64,000 bases of DNA from contig CM077594.1 of NCBI GenBank assembly GCA_039654915.1, positions 22,381,001-22,445,000 of the forward strand. Reading direction: 5' to 3'. Numbering within the stretch: the first letter of the stretch is position 1; each line of letters opens with the position of its first letter. Positions 11,290 to 19,267 of the stretch are shown one piece after another. Source of the stretch: Aquilaria yunnanensis (lineage: Eukaryota; Streptophyta; Magnoliopsida; Malvales; Thymelaeaceae). The notes beneath the pieces were generated by a model. It ran no database searches. It had not been told where the DNA came from and saw nothing but the letters and a program-made list of their open reading frames with translations. The position numbers were made by a program, and so were the translations under genes.

Positions 11290-13404
11290 TCAAATACTTA
11301 CTTTGTTTTTCTTCTTCATACCATGGAGGTTCCTAAGCCAATTCCCTCCACAAAGTAATGCTTGCACGGTCTCAATTGAAAGTGATGCACGATATGAGTC
11401 AATCACTCGACTTCCAGCACTAAAAGACGCCTCAGAAGCTACCGTAGTTATTGGAATTGCCAAAATGTCACATGCCATCTTTGACAAAATTCGATATTTG
11501 CTTGCATTCCCCTTCCACCACTCCAATACATTAAATGAATCATCCGACCCTTCAGCACAAATATGACACCTATCTGAAAAATACAAGTCCAGATCAGTAT
11601 GTTGGGGCTCCTCTGTCTCCAACTGCTTAACATATTCTTTGATTTCCCTAAAGCCCGACCCCGAAGAAATAGAAGTCATAGAAGACTGAGAAGAAGTATC
11701 TGCTCCATGTCCTTGATCATTCTCCTTATGCATTTGTGCATACTCAGTATAAAGCTCATATAAAACATTCTTCACCTTTTCAATGTTAGCTTGTGCTTCT
11801 ACTTGAGAGTATATTTTAGGAAAACAATAGTCCACGACCCTCATCTTCACTCTTGGGTCCAAAATGGCAGCAATAGCCATTAGTATATTACACTCTCCCC
11901 AATATTTGTCAAATTTCTTCTTCATCCGGGCAACCATTTCCTTTACAAAGCTATTCTCATCATTTGCCCGAGCATCCAAGAGTTGTTTCACCTTATAAAT
12001 TTCACAAAGAAACAAGTTTGATGTTGGATAGTCACTTCCAGATATGATATTTGTGACGTTAGAGAAAACCTCCAAGATTTCCAAAATGATCTCAATCTTA
12101 TCCCAATCCTCTTTTGTTGGGCAAGAACAATAATGAGGTTCCTTCCGTTGGAATTTTGGGAACGCATCTTTGAACTTGTAAGCACAAGCCAACATTTCAT
12201 ATGTTGAATTCCAACGAGTTTTGCAATCAAGAATAAGCTTTCGAGCTGGTAGTTGTAATTGTTGAACAATTTCAGAAAAGGTATTCAACCTTGCTTCACT
12301 ATGATTAATGAAAGAAATACTATCCCTCACATCTTGAATGGAAAATTTTATCTCGGCCAAACCATCTTGGACAATCAGATTCAGGATATGTGCGCAACAT
12401 CGCACATGAAACAATTTCTCACCACACAACAACTTCTTATTCACTTCAAAAATTTCCTTCAAATTTTTTATGGCAGAATCATTTGCTGAAGCATTATCAA
12501 CTAAAATAGTATAAACTTTGTTCTCAATGCCCCACTCCTTCAAACACTTAAAAATTCCATCTGAAATGGCATCACCTGTATGTGGAGGAGGAATATGAAT
12601 AAAATTCAACATCCATTTATTCAACTTCCACTCAAAGTCAACAAAATGGGCAGTGATAACCATATACCCGATTTTTTGGTTCTTTGACTTCCATAAGTCT
12701 GTTGTCAGACTAATCTTTGAAACTTTCCTTAGCATGACCTTCACCCTTCTCTTTTCATGCTCATATATTTTCATGCAATCAGTTTTCAAAGTAGCACGGG
12801 CAATTTTTTCAAATTGGGGGATTGCAACTTTCATCATAAAGTTAAACCCTTCTTCATCTACAACTGAGAATGGATGCTCATGCATCAACACCCAATTACA
12901 AATGGCTTCCCTCATCTTTAGGGGATCATATTTTCCGTCTACTATAGCTGCGGCAAGGGCCGGAAGGTTAACACTAACCTTTGTATCACTGGGTTGAAAA
13001 TTAAGAAGCCCTTGCTTCTTCAGATGAAGCTTCCTTTTAATACAACTACCCATATGGCGGCCAAGATGTGATGTGGTTCCACTCTTCTGCCAAGAGTAAG
13101 TTAAACCACAAAAATTGCATTTGACTGACGTCAACCCATTCGCATCTGTAGATTTTGTAAATGCTGTCCAAATTTTGGATCTCATAGCCCTTTTCTTTTT
13201 ATCAAGTGCTCCTTCAGAACCCTCACCCTTATTACCCTGCTGGTCACTTCCATCAATACCTGCTTCTTCTTCAGGAATATTAGCCATTTCCTCTATACGA
13301 GCTTGATCAGTGTCTATTGTTGTATCAATGTCATCAACATCTTGCATAAAAGTTAATGAGTTTGACTCTTCAACAGATGGATACTGACTAGCTGAAGATG
13401 ACAT
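11290..13404 (-). CDS. hAT transposase, BED zinc finger (RICESLEEPER/DAYSLEEPER-like)
   Basis: A 704-residue protein starting at an ATG (13402-13404) and open to the stop. It binds element ends and cuts and pastes the transposon in the nucleus. Acidic N-terminus; BED zinc finger at about 75-122 with C96, C99, H113, H117 and C121. The RNase H-like catalytic core shows D236 (TTDLW) and D303 (LVDNASAND), then CCAHILNLIVQDGL (336-349) and the C-x-x-R-W motif (R397, W398). The C-terminal hAT dimerisation region is at about 615-690, with LEWWKGN and the acidic residue E658 in VASEASFSAG. All expected acidic residues are present and the length is normal for the family, so it may be functional. Domesticated relatives (DAYSLEEPER) exist, but the surrounding terminal repeats and target duplication argue that this is a mobile copy. 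Confidence 0.93.
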   Translation of the reverse strand: MSSSASQYPSVEESNSLTFMQDVDDIDTTIDTDQARIEEMANIPEEEAGIDGSDQQGNKGEGSEGALDKKKRAMRSKIWTAFTKSTDANGLTSVKCNFCGLTYSWQKSGTTSHLGRHMGSCIKRKLHLKKQGLLNFQPSDTKVSVNLPALAAAIVDGKYDPLKMREAICNWVLMHEHPFSVVDEEGFNFMMKVAIPQFEKIARATLKTDCMKIYEHEKRRVKVMLRKVSKISLTTDLWKSKNQKIGYMVITAHFVDFEWKLNKWMLNFIHIPPPHTGDAISDGIFKCLKEWGIENKVYTILVDNASANDSAIKNLKEIFEVNKKLLCGEKLFHVRCCAHILNLIVQDGLAEIKFSIQDVRDSISFINHSEARLNTFSEIVQQLQLPARKLILDCKTRWNSTYEMLACAYKFKDAFPKFQRKEPHYCSCPTKEDWDKIEIILEILEVFSNVTNIISGSDYPTSNLFLCEIYKVKQLLDARANDENSFVKEMVARMKKKFDKYWGECNILMAIAAILDPRVKMRVVDYCFPKIYSQVEAQANIEKVKNVLYELYTEYAQMHKENDQGHGADTSSQSSMTSISSGSGFREIKEYVKQLETEEPQHTDLDLYFSDRCHICAEGSDDSFNVLEWWKGNASKYRILSKMACDILAIPITTVASEASFSAGSRVIDSYRASLSIETVQALLCGGNWLRNLHGMKKKNKVSI

Positions 13405-13773
13405 CTTGGGCTACTAAATTGAGCTGATGCAAGTTGTAATAAGATAAGACTTAAATTCAGCAAATCCATTTATGCTCTCTGAGACTAAATGATCATCTTC
13501 CCAAATCCATTAAAGGCAGAAAGGTACAAAAAAATACCAACACTTTTGATTATGACAACATTTTGCTGCCATTGAGAACTAACTAATGTACAAATAGCAA
13601 AAGGCAATAGCATGAAAAGAGAGAAGGAAGACAAAACTAATCAATGGTAAAAAACATTTACATATAATTGAAAGCTTATGACTTCTCCCACTAAACCATA
13701 ATTTTTCTGATAAATAAATTAACCTTCTTAAAACAGAAATGAGGATTAAAATGACCAACCTTAGAGATTACAG

Positions 13774-13889
13774 AACGTATTGAAGTGAAAAGTATTGGAG
13801 CACAGCACAGCTTGCTGAAGTTGCAGGCTGAATCTTCTCAATCCCTCCGGTCTATCAGATGGGAACTAGGAGCATGTTGGGTGCAACAT
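13774..13889 (+). pseudogene. Captured fragment of a REC/CLU-type TPR protein gene
   Basis: On the strand opposite the transposase, a frame reads SIGAQHSLLKLQAESSQSL followed by RSIRWELGACWVQH (13791-13889). To my recollection this block, especially WELGACWVQH, is characteristic of plant REDUCED CHLOROPLAST COVERAGE / clustered-mitochondria-like TPR proteins, where LQNQ follows. Here the similarity stops after QH and the frame reads ENK. A possible acceptor (ATTACAG, 13767-13773) precedes it. Only about 35 residues of a protein normally well over 1000 residues are present, so it cannot work alone. It lies 370 bp upstream of the transposase start, inside the hAT element, so I infer capture. 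Family call is moderate. Confidence 0.55.
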
Positions 13890-14126
13890 GAAAATAAGAT
13901 GTTAAGCTTCAGGGAAAGCATAAACTTCAATAAGATTAAAGTGCCTATAGTGTCAATCAAAATAGGAAGAACCTTACCAAGGAAAATGATATGAAAACAA
14001 ATGTAAAAACTGTCTCGCTCACATAGGCCTTTTATTGCCCAAGTTCCTGGAAATTACCAGATCATTAGTTACAAAAAGAAATTCAAATGATAGAAAAAAA
14101 ATGAGAATGGCAGCTGCGAGAATTAC

Positions 14127-14213
14127 TGGAAGCAGAAGGAAGCCAAGATCCTGAAGAGTTGGCCCAGGGCGAAGTAGATAATGAACACCTTTAGCAGCTA
14201 GACCATGAATATA
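14127..14213 (-). pseudogene. Captured exon of inositol phosphorylceramide synthase
   Basis: A minus-strand 87-bp segment codes for 29 residues that include [18 protein letters not shown] and [11 protein letters not shown]. It is bounded by a good acceptor (TTTCTACAG) and donor (CCA|GTAATT), in phase 0. The text matches the N-terminal region of plant inositol phosphorylceramide synthase (sphingolipid synthesis, Golgi/endomembrane), which as I recall reads [13 protein letters not shown]...GPTLQD-GF-LLPE. No other exon of that gene is present within the hAT element. It sits between the transposase and the element's 5' end, in the transposase orientation, so it could be spliced into a chimeric transcript. 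The frame is intact within the exon. Confidence 0.75.
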
Positions 14214-14639
14214 CTGTAGAAAGAATGTATGTTTGCAAATTAGAATCAAAATAGTAACTGGATCTTAAACAATATACATTTTTTTGGAAAAAAAAATGAT
14301 TATTCATCATAACAAAATCAAAGAGACCATTCAAATCAGAAGAATTGATTACTCAGCAGATAGTACATTTTCATGAGACCAATTCGAAGGCTGACTAGGA
14401 AGTATTTTAAAGTTTTCTCAGAGAAAAACAGAAGCACCTGAACCGATTAGAAACACTGGAAATTAAACATACTTTTTGACGCCTAAGCACTTCCAACACT
14501 TAATGGTGTACAGCATTGACAATGACATGCACTAAGGAGAATACTTTCACTGTAAAACTGACGCCACCTATATGACCTTTTTTGTGAGATGGATAATGCT
14601 TTGATCCTTTTATAGAAAAAAGAAAAAAAATGAAAAAAA

Positions 14640-14823
14640 TCACAGGATAATTTGCATCATATCTTAGCCACCAACCCTCATTATCATAAGTACCCAAAAG
14701 ATTTCGCACATGACAAGTAGCTCTGATGAGCAACTCATTCACATTTACCAATTGGGAAGGAAGTCCATGGAAGCTACTAATGATTGAAAATAATTTCATC
14801 CCCAGATTACACAAAGCTTCCAT
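14640..14823 (-). pseudogene. Unrecognised exon-like frame inside the hAT element
   Basis: A minus-strand frame starts MEALCNLGMKLFSIISSFHG and continues with LPSQLVNVNELLIRATCHVR, then NLLG, where a GTACTT donor-like site follows. The composition looks protein-coding, unlike the AT-rich sequence after it. I do not recognise the family. Because it lies between two captured exons and has the same orientation, it may be a further captured fragment, or part of the transcribed region belonging to one of them. Confidence 0.35.
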
Positions 14824-14875
14824 GAACTTACAGTGACAAATCAGAGCAATTTCGAATCATCAAGACATTAATTGA

Positions 14876-14947
14876 TTACTTCTTCGTGTAGTCTCTTGGG
14901 CCAAAGATGGTTGATCCAATCCTCACACTTGTGCTGCCCATTGCTAT
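14876..14947 (-). pseudogene. Captured last exon of YggS/PROSC-type PLP homeostasis protein
   Basis: After an acceptor TTTTTTGCAG, 23 codons and a stop read IAMGSTS then VRIGSTIFGPRDYTKK. This is the conserved C-terminus of pyridoxal-phosphate homeostasis proteins (YggS in bacteria, PROSC/PLPBP in animals, plant orthologues), usually EMGST-VRIGSTIFG-REY. The family binds PLP and helps buffer vitamin B6 in the cell. Only the last exon is present; the PLP-binding lysine lies in the missing N-terminal part, so the fragment is not functional on its own. Frame and splice acceptor are intact. It is collinear with the transposase and the captured IPCS exon. Confidence 0.75.
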
Positions 14948-15101
14948 CTGCAAAAAATTTCAATCTTGTCATTGATCAGTAGCAAAATCAGCATAAGTCT
15001 TTAAGTTGCCTGCACAAGCATAAACATGTCAGCAGAAAATACTTGGATGCACAAAACAGTGAGAAAACTGGATTACCCATTTCCCCTTGCTTACACAGAA
15101 T

Positions 15102-15175
15102 CTAGGAGAAAACTGGATGCACAAAACAGTTGCTTACACAGTAAACTGGATGCACAAAACAGTTGCTTACACAGT
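15102..15175. repeat. 34-bp direct repeat, two copies plus a partial
   Basis: The unit begins AAACTGGATGCACAAAACAG and ends TTGCTTACACAGT. It occurs twice in tandem, with a partial copy at about 15043-15065, immediately before the GC-rich minisatellite. Confidence 0.8.
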
Positions 15176-15177
15176 GA

Positions 15178-15500
15178 GTGGCAAGGCGCTGGGCAGGGCA
15201 GGCACGAAGAGGCAAGGCGCTGGGCAGGGTAGGCACGAAGAGGTAAGGCGTTGGGCAGGGCAGGCACGAAGACGCAAGGCGCTGGGCAGGGCAGGCACGA
15301 TTCGCACGAAGAGGCAAGGCGCTGGGCAAGGCAGGCAGCCAGGCACGAAGAGGCAACGCGCTGGGAAGGCAGGCACGAAGACGCAAGGCGCTGGGTAGGG
15401 CAGGCACGATTCGCATGAAGAGGCAAGGCGCTGGGCAGGGCACGATTCGCACGATTCACCGGAACATCTGGAGTCTGACGCGAAGAGGCAAGGCAGGGTT
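15178..15500. repeat. GC-rich minisatellite, ~31-bp unit, about 9 copies
   Basis: Units of the form GGCAAGGCGCTGGGCAGGGC followed by AGGCACGAAGA repeat from 15178. Longer variants contain GATTCGCACG or GCCAGGC inserts, and units decay near 15450-15500. It is strikingly GC- and CpG-rich beside the AT-rich surroundings. It lies just inside the right subterminal repeats, upstream of the transposase. Several frames stay open through it (15091-15459 and others) only because the unit lacks stop codons; I do not call these genes. Confidence 0.9.
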
Positions 15501-15665
15501 CACCGGAATGTCGTGTGCGTCAGGACTCAGGACTCGGGAAGCGAAGGGCATAAGAACTTTGGTCGAGGGCCTGGTCCGCCTGGAGTCCTGGACTGAAGGC
15601 GACAGAATTAGGGATTTAGGGTAGGGGTAACCGGGTAAGTAATTATATTATATATTTTTTTTTAC

Positions 15666-15845
15666 TAGGCTCGTTAAGCTCGATAAGTATTCGAGCCGAA
15701 CACTGTCCGGCTCGAAGCTCGGCTCGTTAAATATTCGAGCTTATCTAATAGCTCGAAGCTCGGCTCGAGGTTCGTTAAGCTCGGCTCGAAAAGAAAAAAA
15801 TCGAACTCGAGCCCGAACCATTTGATAAGCGGCTCGACTCGTTTC
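15666..15845. repeat. Right subterminal repeat array of the hAT element
   Basis: Multiple copies of GGCTCGAAGCTCGGCTCG and related GAGCTT/CTCGTTAAGCTCG motifs in both orientations, mirroring the array at the left end. Likely transposase-binding sites near the promoter end of the element. Confidence 0.8.
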
Positions 15846-16024
15846 CACCCCTACACTCTCCCACTTCTCTCGCACTACAACCTTTTTTCTTCTTCTTTGC
15901 ACTCTTTCTCATTGTGATTGCAGCCTTCTTTCTTTTTTCTTCTTTCATCTTCTTATTTCATATTTTATTTTTTTTTCTGGTTTCTTCTATTCTTGTTTTC
16001 TTCTTTTTCTAGTTTCTTGTTTGG

Positions 16025-16441
16025 GTTAATTACAATTTATACCCTAAGGTTTAAGTAAATTACACTTTGCCTCCTCCTGTTTTAAGAATGCATACTTTGT
16101 CTCTGCCCTTTTTATACAGTCCGACAACAACTTTTCAAATTATAATTTAAACTATACATTAATCATTTTCAAGTAATTTAAATCTGTAGGGTACATTTTT
16201 TTGCAATTAATTGACATTTAAAAAATACTTTTTTAAAAACTAAAAGAAATACAGAAAGAAAAAACTAATAATTTAAAATGTCCATTAACTGTTAAAAGAA
16301 TATCATACAAATTGAAATTAGTGGAAGATGATTACCGTAATGTCTAAATTAAGATTTCAGAAGTTACTGTCTGATTATATTAAAAAAGTATGAGCAAAGT
16401 GTATATTTCTGAAATAAGATGGGGCAAAGTGTAATTTATAG
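16025..16441. mobile_element. MITE family C, second copy
   Basis: Same family as 7724-8172. The left arm GTTAATTACAATTTATACCC and an inner block TAAATTACACTTTGCC match the reverse complement of the right side (AAATTACACTTTGCCCC). The outermost ~30 bp of the right arm seem to be missing. The interior keeps the ATTACCGTAATGTCTAAATT block of the family. It sits in the right part of the older hAT-like element. Confidence 0.6.
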
Positions 16442-17052
16442 TCCAGTCTACTTATTCTTTTGTTGTCTTTTTTTTTTCTTTATTTTGTTCTTTTTATTTC
16501 GTCTTGTTTATCATTTTGTTCTTCTTCTTCTTTCATAAAAAACCTTGTTTATCATACTTGTTTTCAAACCACCAGTTTGTTCTCATTTAATTGTTTACCG
16601 GCTCAACAGTTCAGGGCTTTTTTTTTTTTTATTTTGACTGATTTTTTACTAGATTTATAATGAGCCGCCATCGGGACCGATGGTGTATATAGTTCTAGTT
16701 GAATCGGTTAGACCGAGCGGCCTGGCCCGGTTCTTATAACACTGGTAGAAAAGGTCTCGAAACCTATTTCTTTTTCCACATGACTCAAAACCAGGACATT
16801 ATTTAAATAATGAAATAAACGGTTTCATTCCACCTTATAGGTATTTGATATATCGTTTAACTTTAAAAACTTGTTTTCTTTTATAGAAAGTATTTCATTA
16901 CTGGAAAAACATTACGTTATGTCTTTTGCAACAAGATCATCAAGTTAGGAAGGAAGATCTCTCATCCACAGAAGATAATGATCACAAGATAGCCCCAATC
17001 GGGCTAAAGAACGAGCTATCTAGTTGTTTTCTGTTGGGGTGTAGCATACTTG

Positions 17053-17274
17053 CTAGGCATGAACCTTTCCTAGGCTTCTGTGAACCTCCTTAATGCAAGA
17101 AAAGCCTTCTAAAAAACCTTCTTTGCATAAAGGAATGGCTTGGACTATAACATTTGCATCCATCTCAAGTTCCAGCCTTTGTGCCCCAAAGTCTGCCTCT
17201 AATTTAAACCCCTCCAAGGTAGCTAAGCTCCCTCCAAAAAACCCTTCCATTCTTACTACCAAAGGCCCTACCAC
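17053..17274 (-). pseudogene. LINE RNase H-like domain fragment
   Basis: A minus frame with GPLVVRMEGFFGGSLATLEG, then LELEMDANVIVQAI and ...FSCIKEVHRSLGKV. It resembles the plant L1 C-terminal RNase H-like domain (A-E-x-x-A...G-L; E-x-D-A-x-x-V-V; I..I). The LELEMDAN block corresponds to the conserved E-x-D motif. It is part of the LINE at 16870-20500. Confidence 0.6.
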
Positions 17275-17560
17275 CGTCCCTTCATGCGTTCGAAGGATCG
17301 CCTCTACACCCCAAGCCTCTGTTTTAGCCTATTGCAATGTCAGTCTTCAGGTTTAGCCAGTCTTTCGCAGGCTTCGTCCAACCTTGATTAGACCCAGTTA
17401 GCATGGGCAACATCAAGCGCAACCTAGCAAGATTTGGCTTTCTTCTAATATGCCATAACACACTCTCTGGATGCACCAATTTATGATTGTGAACTAGATG
17501 ATTCCTATTCTTCTAGAGGTTATAGGTGACCAAGGCAAACCCCTCTCATTCTTCTTGATT

Positions 17561-17890
17561 TTAGCCATTAATAGCACCATGGAGCCAATCCTTTGTCGAC
17601 CCTCCCTGAATCTCAGAGGAGAAGAACAAGCATTGCTCTTGCGAAATTTTCTTCACATAATCACAATCACAGAGATTGTGCAAGATTCTTTCTAGGGCCT
17701 TCAAGCATACAAGGCATAGTGGATCCACCTCCATCTTTCGATACAAAAGGTTATCTTGTGCCGGAAGACAATCGTGACTTACTCGCCATAGGAAGAACTT
17801 GATTTTGGGTTCTAACCAAGCTCGCCACACTGCCTTCCACACAATTACTCCCACCGTATTCCGTCCCCTTGTTGTTTTTTTGGATTGCAT
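17561..17890 (-). pseudogene. LINE zf-RVT (zinc-binding) region
   Basis: The minus frame contains WLEPKIKFFLWRVSHDCLPA, then LYRKMEVDPLCLVCLKALER and ILHNLCDCDYVKK. This is the typical W-x-x-K-x-P-P-K-I-x-x-F-x-W-R ... L-P-T-x-x-N-L ... C-x-x-C ... H-x-x-x-x-C pattern that follows the reverse transcriptase in plant L1 LINEs. C-x-x-C and H/C residues are visible. Part of the LINE at 16870-20500. Confidence 0.75.
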
Positions 17891-18818
17891 AACAAGTTGA
17901 TATTTAGACTTAACTAAGAAGTTTCATCATTTGCATAATGTTGAATAATCATATCCTGAGTCATTGCCAGATCTAACGGAATATGTAGGATTAATTAGAC
18001 CTTTGAATGGGTGAAAGGCTGTTGTAATAAGGTAAGGCCCTAGGTCCTTGATTGGGGGAGAAAGAGTTAAAAGACTACAGCCATTGAGTCGAGGACCCTG
18101 GGAGGTGAGTGTGGCTTGAATTGATTGGTGCTTGGAATCCAACCATCACCCCAAATTTTGGTATTGGCCTCAGACCCAACCCGCCATCGAATTCCCTTTT
18201 CAGAAGCACTGTTCGGTCGGCAATAATACTCTGCCAAGTATAGGATGAGTTTTTCTTATCCCCCGCCTGTAGGAAGGATGACAAAGGATAATATCTTACT
18301 TTTAGGACTCGAGCACTCAATTATAAATCATTACGTACTAATCTCTAGTCTTGCTCCATTAGAATCACCAAATTAAAAGTGGACAGGCCCTGAAATCCTA
18401 CGCCTCCATCATCCTTTGAGTGATTAAGGAGCTCCTATCTCATCCAATTAATTCCTCAACTATTCTTACTGTGACTCCATAAAAAATTATTCACTGCCAC
18501 TTTGAACTCTTGACACATACCTCACAGGATTAAAAAGACACTTATGGCATATATAAGAATTGACTATGCCACGGCCTTAATAAGAGTCTCCTATCTTATT
18601 TTTTATAACATTTTCAACCACCATCCCGAAATTTGCTTACAAAGACATTCCTTTAGAAAACCTAATGCTCTTTTCTTATTACACCCCATGCATGCCAATA
18701 ATCCCAAGTATTTTGCAACTTTATGGCACTCAGCCACCCTAAAGATAGACATAAATTGACTCCTCTGCTCCCCTGTATCATTAGGGCTAAAGAATAAACC
18801 AGACTTAAAAAAATTGAC

Positions 18819-19031
18819 TTATTGACCAGAGATTGCCTCATAGACCTGCAAAGTATTTTTCAGTTTCTTGTCTTCCTCTGATGTGGCCCTACAAAAGATT
18901 AGACTATCATATGCAAAGATAAGGTGAGAAACTTGCGGTCCCTTACAACTTGCAGCCATTACCAACAAGTTCCCTTCCGCTACCTGATATTTTAAAAGCA
19001 TCAAAAGCCCTTTCGCACATAATATGAACAA
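18819..19031 (-). pseudogene. LINE reverse-transcriptase core, altered active site
   Basis: The minus frame contains SHLIFAYDSLIFCRATSEED, matching the RT catalytic F-A-D-D motif region (S-H-L-x-F-A-D-D-S-x-x-F). The first aspartate is replaced by tyrosine (FAYDS), which should abolish polymerase activity. It is preceded by a K-G-L...A-x-x-N-L-L stretch and followed by an L-x-x-Y-x-x-x-S-G-Q block, both typical of the family. Confidence 0.75.
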
Positions 19032-19250
19032 GTAGGGCGAAGTGAGTCCCTTTATCAGAGTCTCCTACCCGGATGAATAGTATTGTGCTTTTAACCGGTC
19101 AGTGGGATTAAGTAAGTGATAAAAATATGCAATCCATGGTAATATTAATGATGTTGCTGGAAATCCCATTTTCTCCGTCATTGTTCGTACAAAATTCCAT
19201 TTGACCTGATCATACACTTTGGACATATCCAGCTTTAGGGTGCAAACACT

Positions 19251-19267
19251 CCCCCCCCCCCCCCCCC
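19251..19267. repeat. C17 homopolymer
   Basis: Seventeen consecutive C inside the LINE reverse-transcriptase region, which breaks its frame. Confidence 0.95.

Larger units (their letters stand above)
10017..15853 (-). mobile_element. Young, structurally complete hAT transposon
   Basis: Terminal inverted repeats TAAGGGTGGAAACGAGCCGA (left) and TAGGGGTGGAAACGAGTCGA (right, opposite strand) are bounded by a perfect 8-bp duplication, CACTCTCC, at 10009-10016 and 15854-15861. The 5.8-kb element encodes an uninterrupted transposase on the minus strand. Dense subterminal repeats (AAGCTCG/GGCTCG) lie at both ends. Between the 5' end and the transposase are fragments of other genes (13774-13889, 14127-14213, 14876-14947) and a GC-rich minisatellite. 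Perfect flanks, CpG-rich ends and an open transposase point to recent insertion. The 10380-11280 part downstream of the transposase holds only a possible short spliced 3' exon near 10424-10490. Confidence 0.92.
9759..16744. mobile_element. Older hAT-like element split by later insertions
   Basis: The left end CAATGTTTTAAAATC at 9759 pairs with the right end, which on the opposite strand reads CAGTGTTATAAGAACCGG and ends at 16744. Flanking octamers GTAGAAAG (9751-9758) and GTAGAAAA (16745-16752) match at 7 of 8 positions, as expected for an aged hAT target duplication. Without the inserted hAT (10017-15853) and MITE (16025-16441), only about 0.7 kb of non-coding sequence remains, so the host element was non-autonomous. 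CCGG-type motifs near the right end (16688-16735) fit the subterminal region of this hAT class. Confidence 0.6.

Noticed and set aside
11273..13306. Several plus-strand frames of 63-114 codons
   Set aside because: Antisense shadows of the hAT transposase reading frame.
15091..15459. Overlapping 100-120-codon frames on both strands in the minisatellite
   Set aside because: The ~31-bp unit contains no stop in several frames, so any frame stays open. The products are Cys/Pro/Ser-rich or Arg/Gly-rich repeats with no domain.
16460..16660. 66-codon Phe/Ser-rich plus-strand frame
   Set aside because: Translation of T/C-rich simple sequence in the older hAT-like element.
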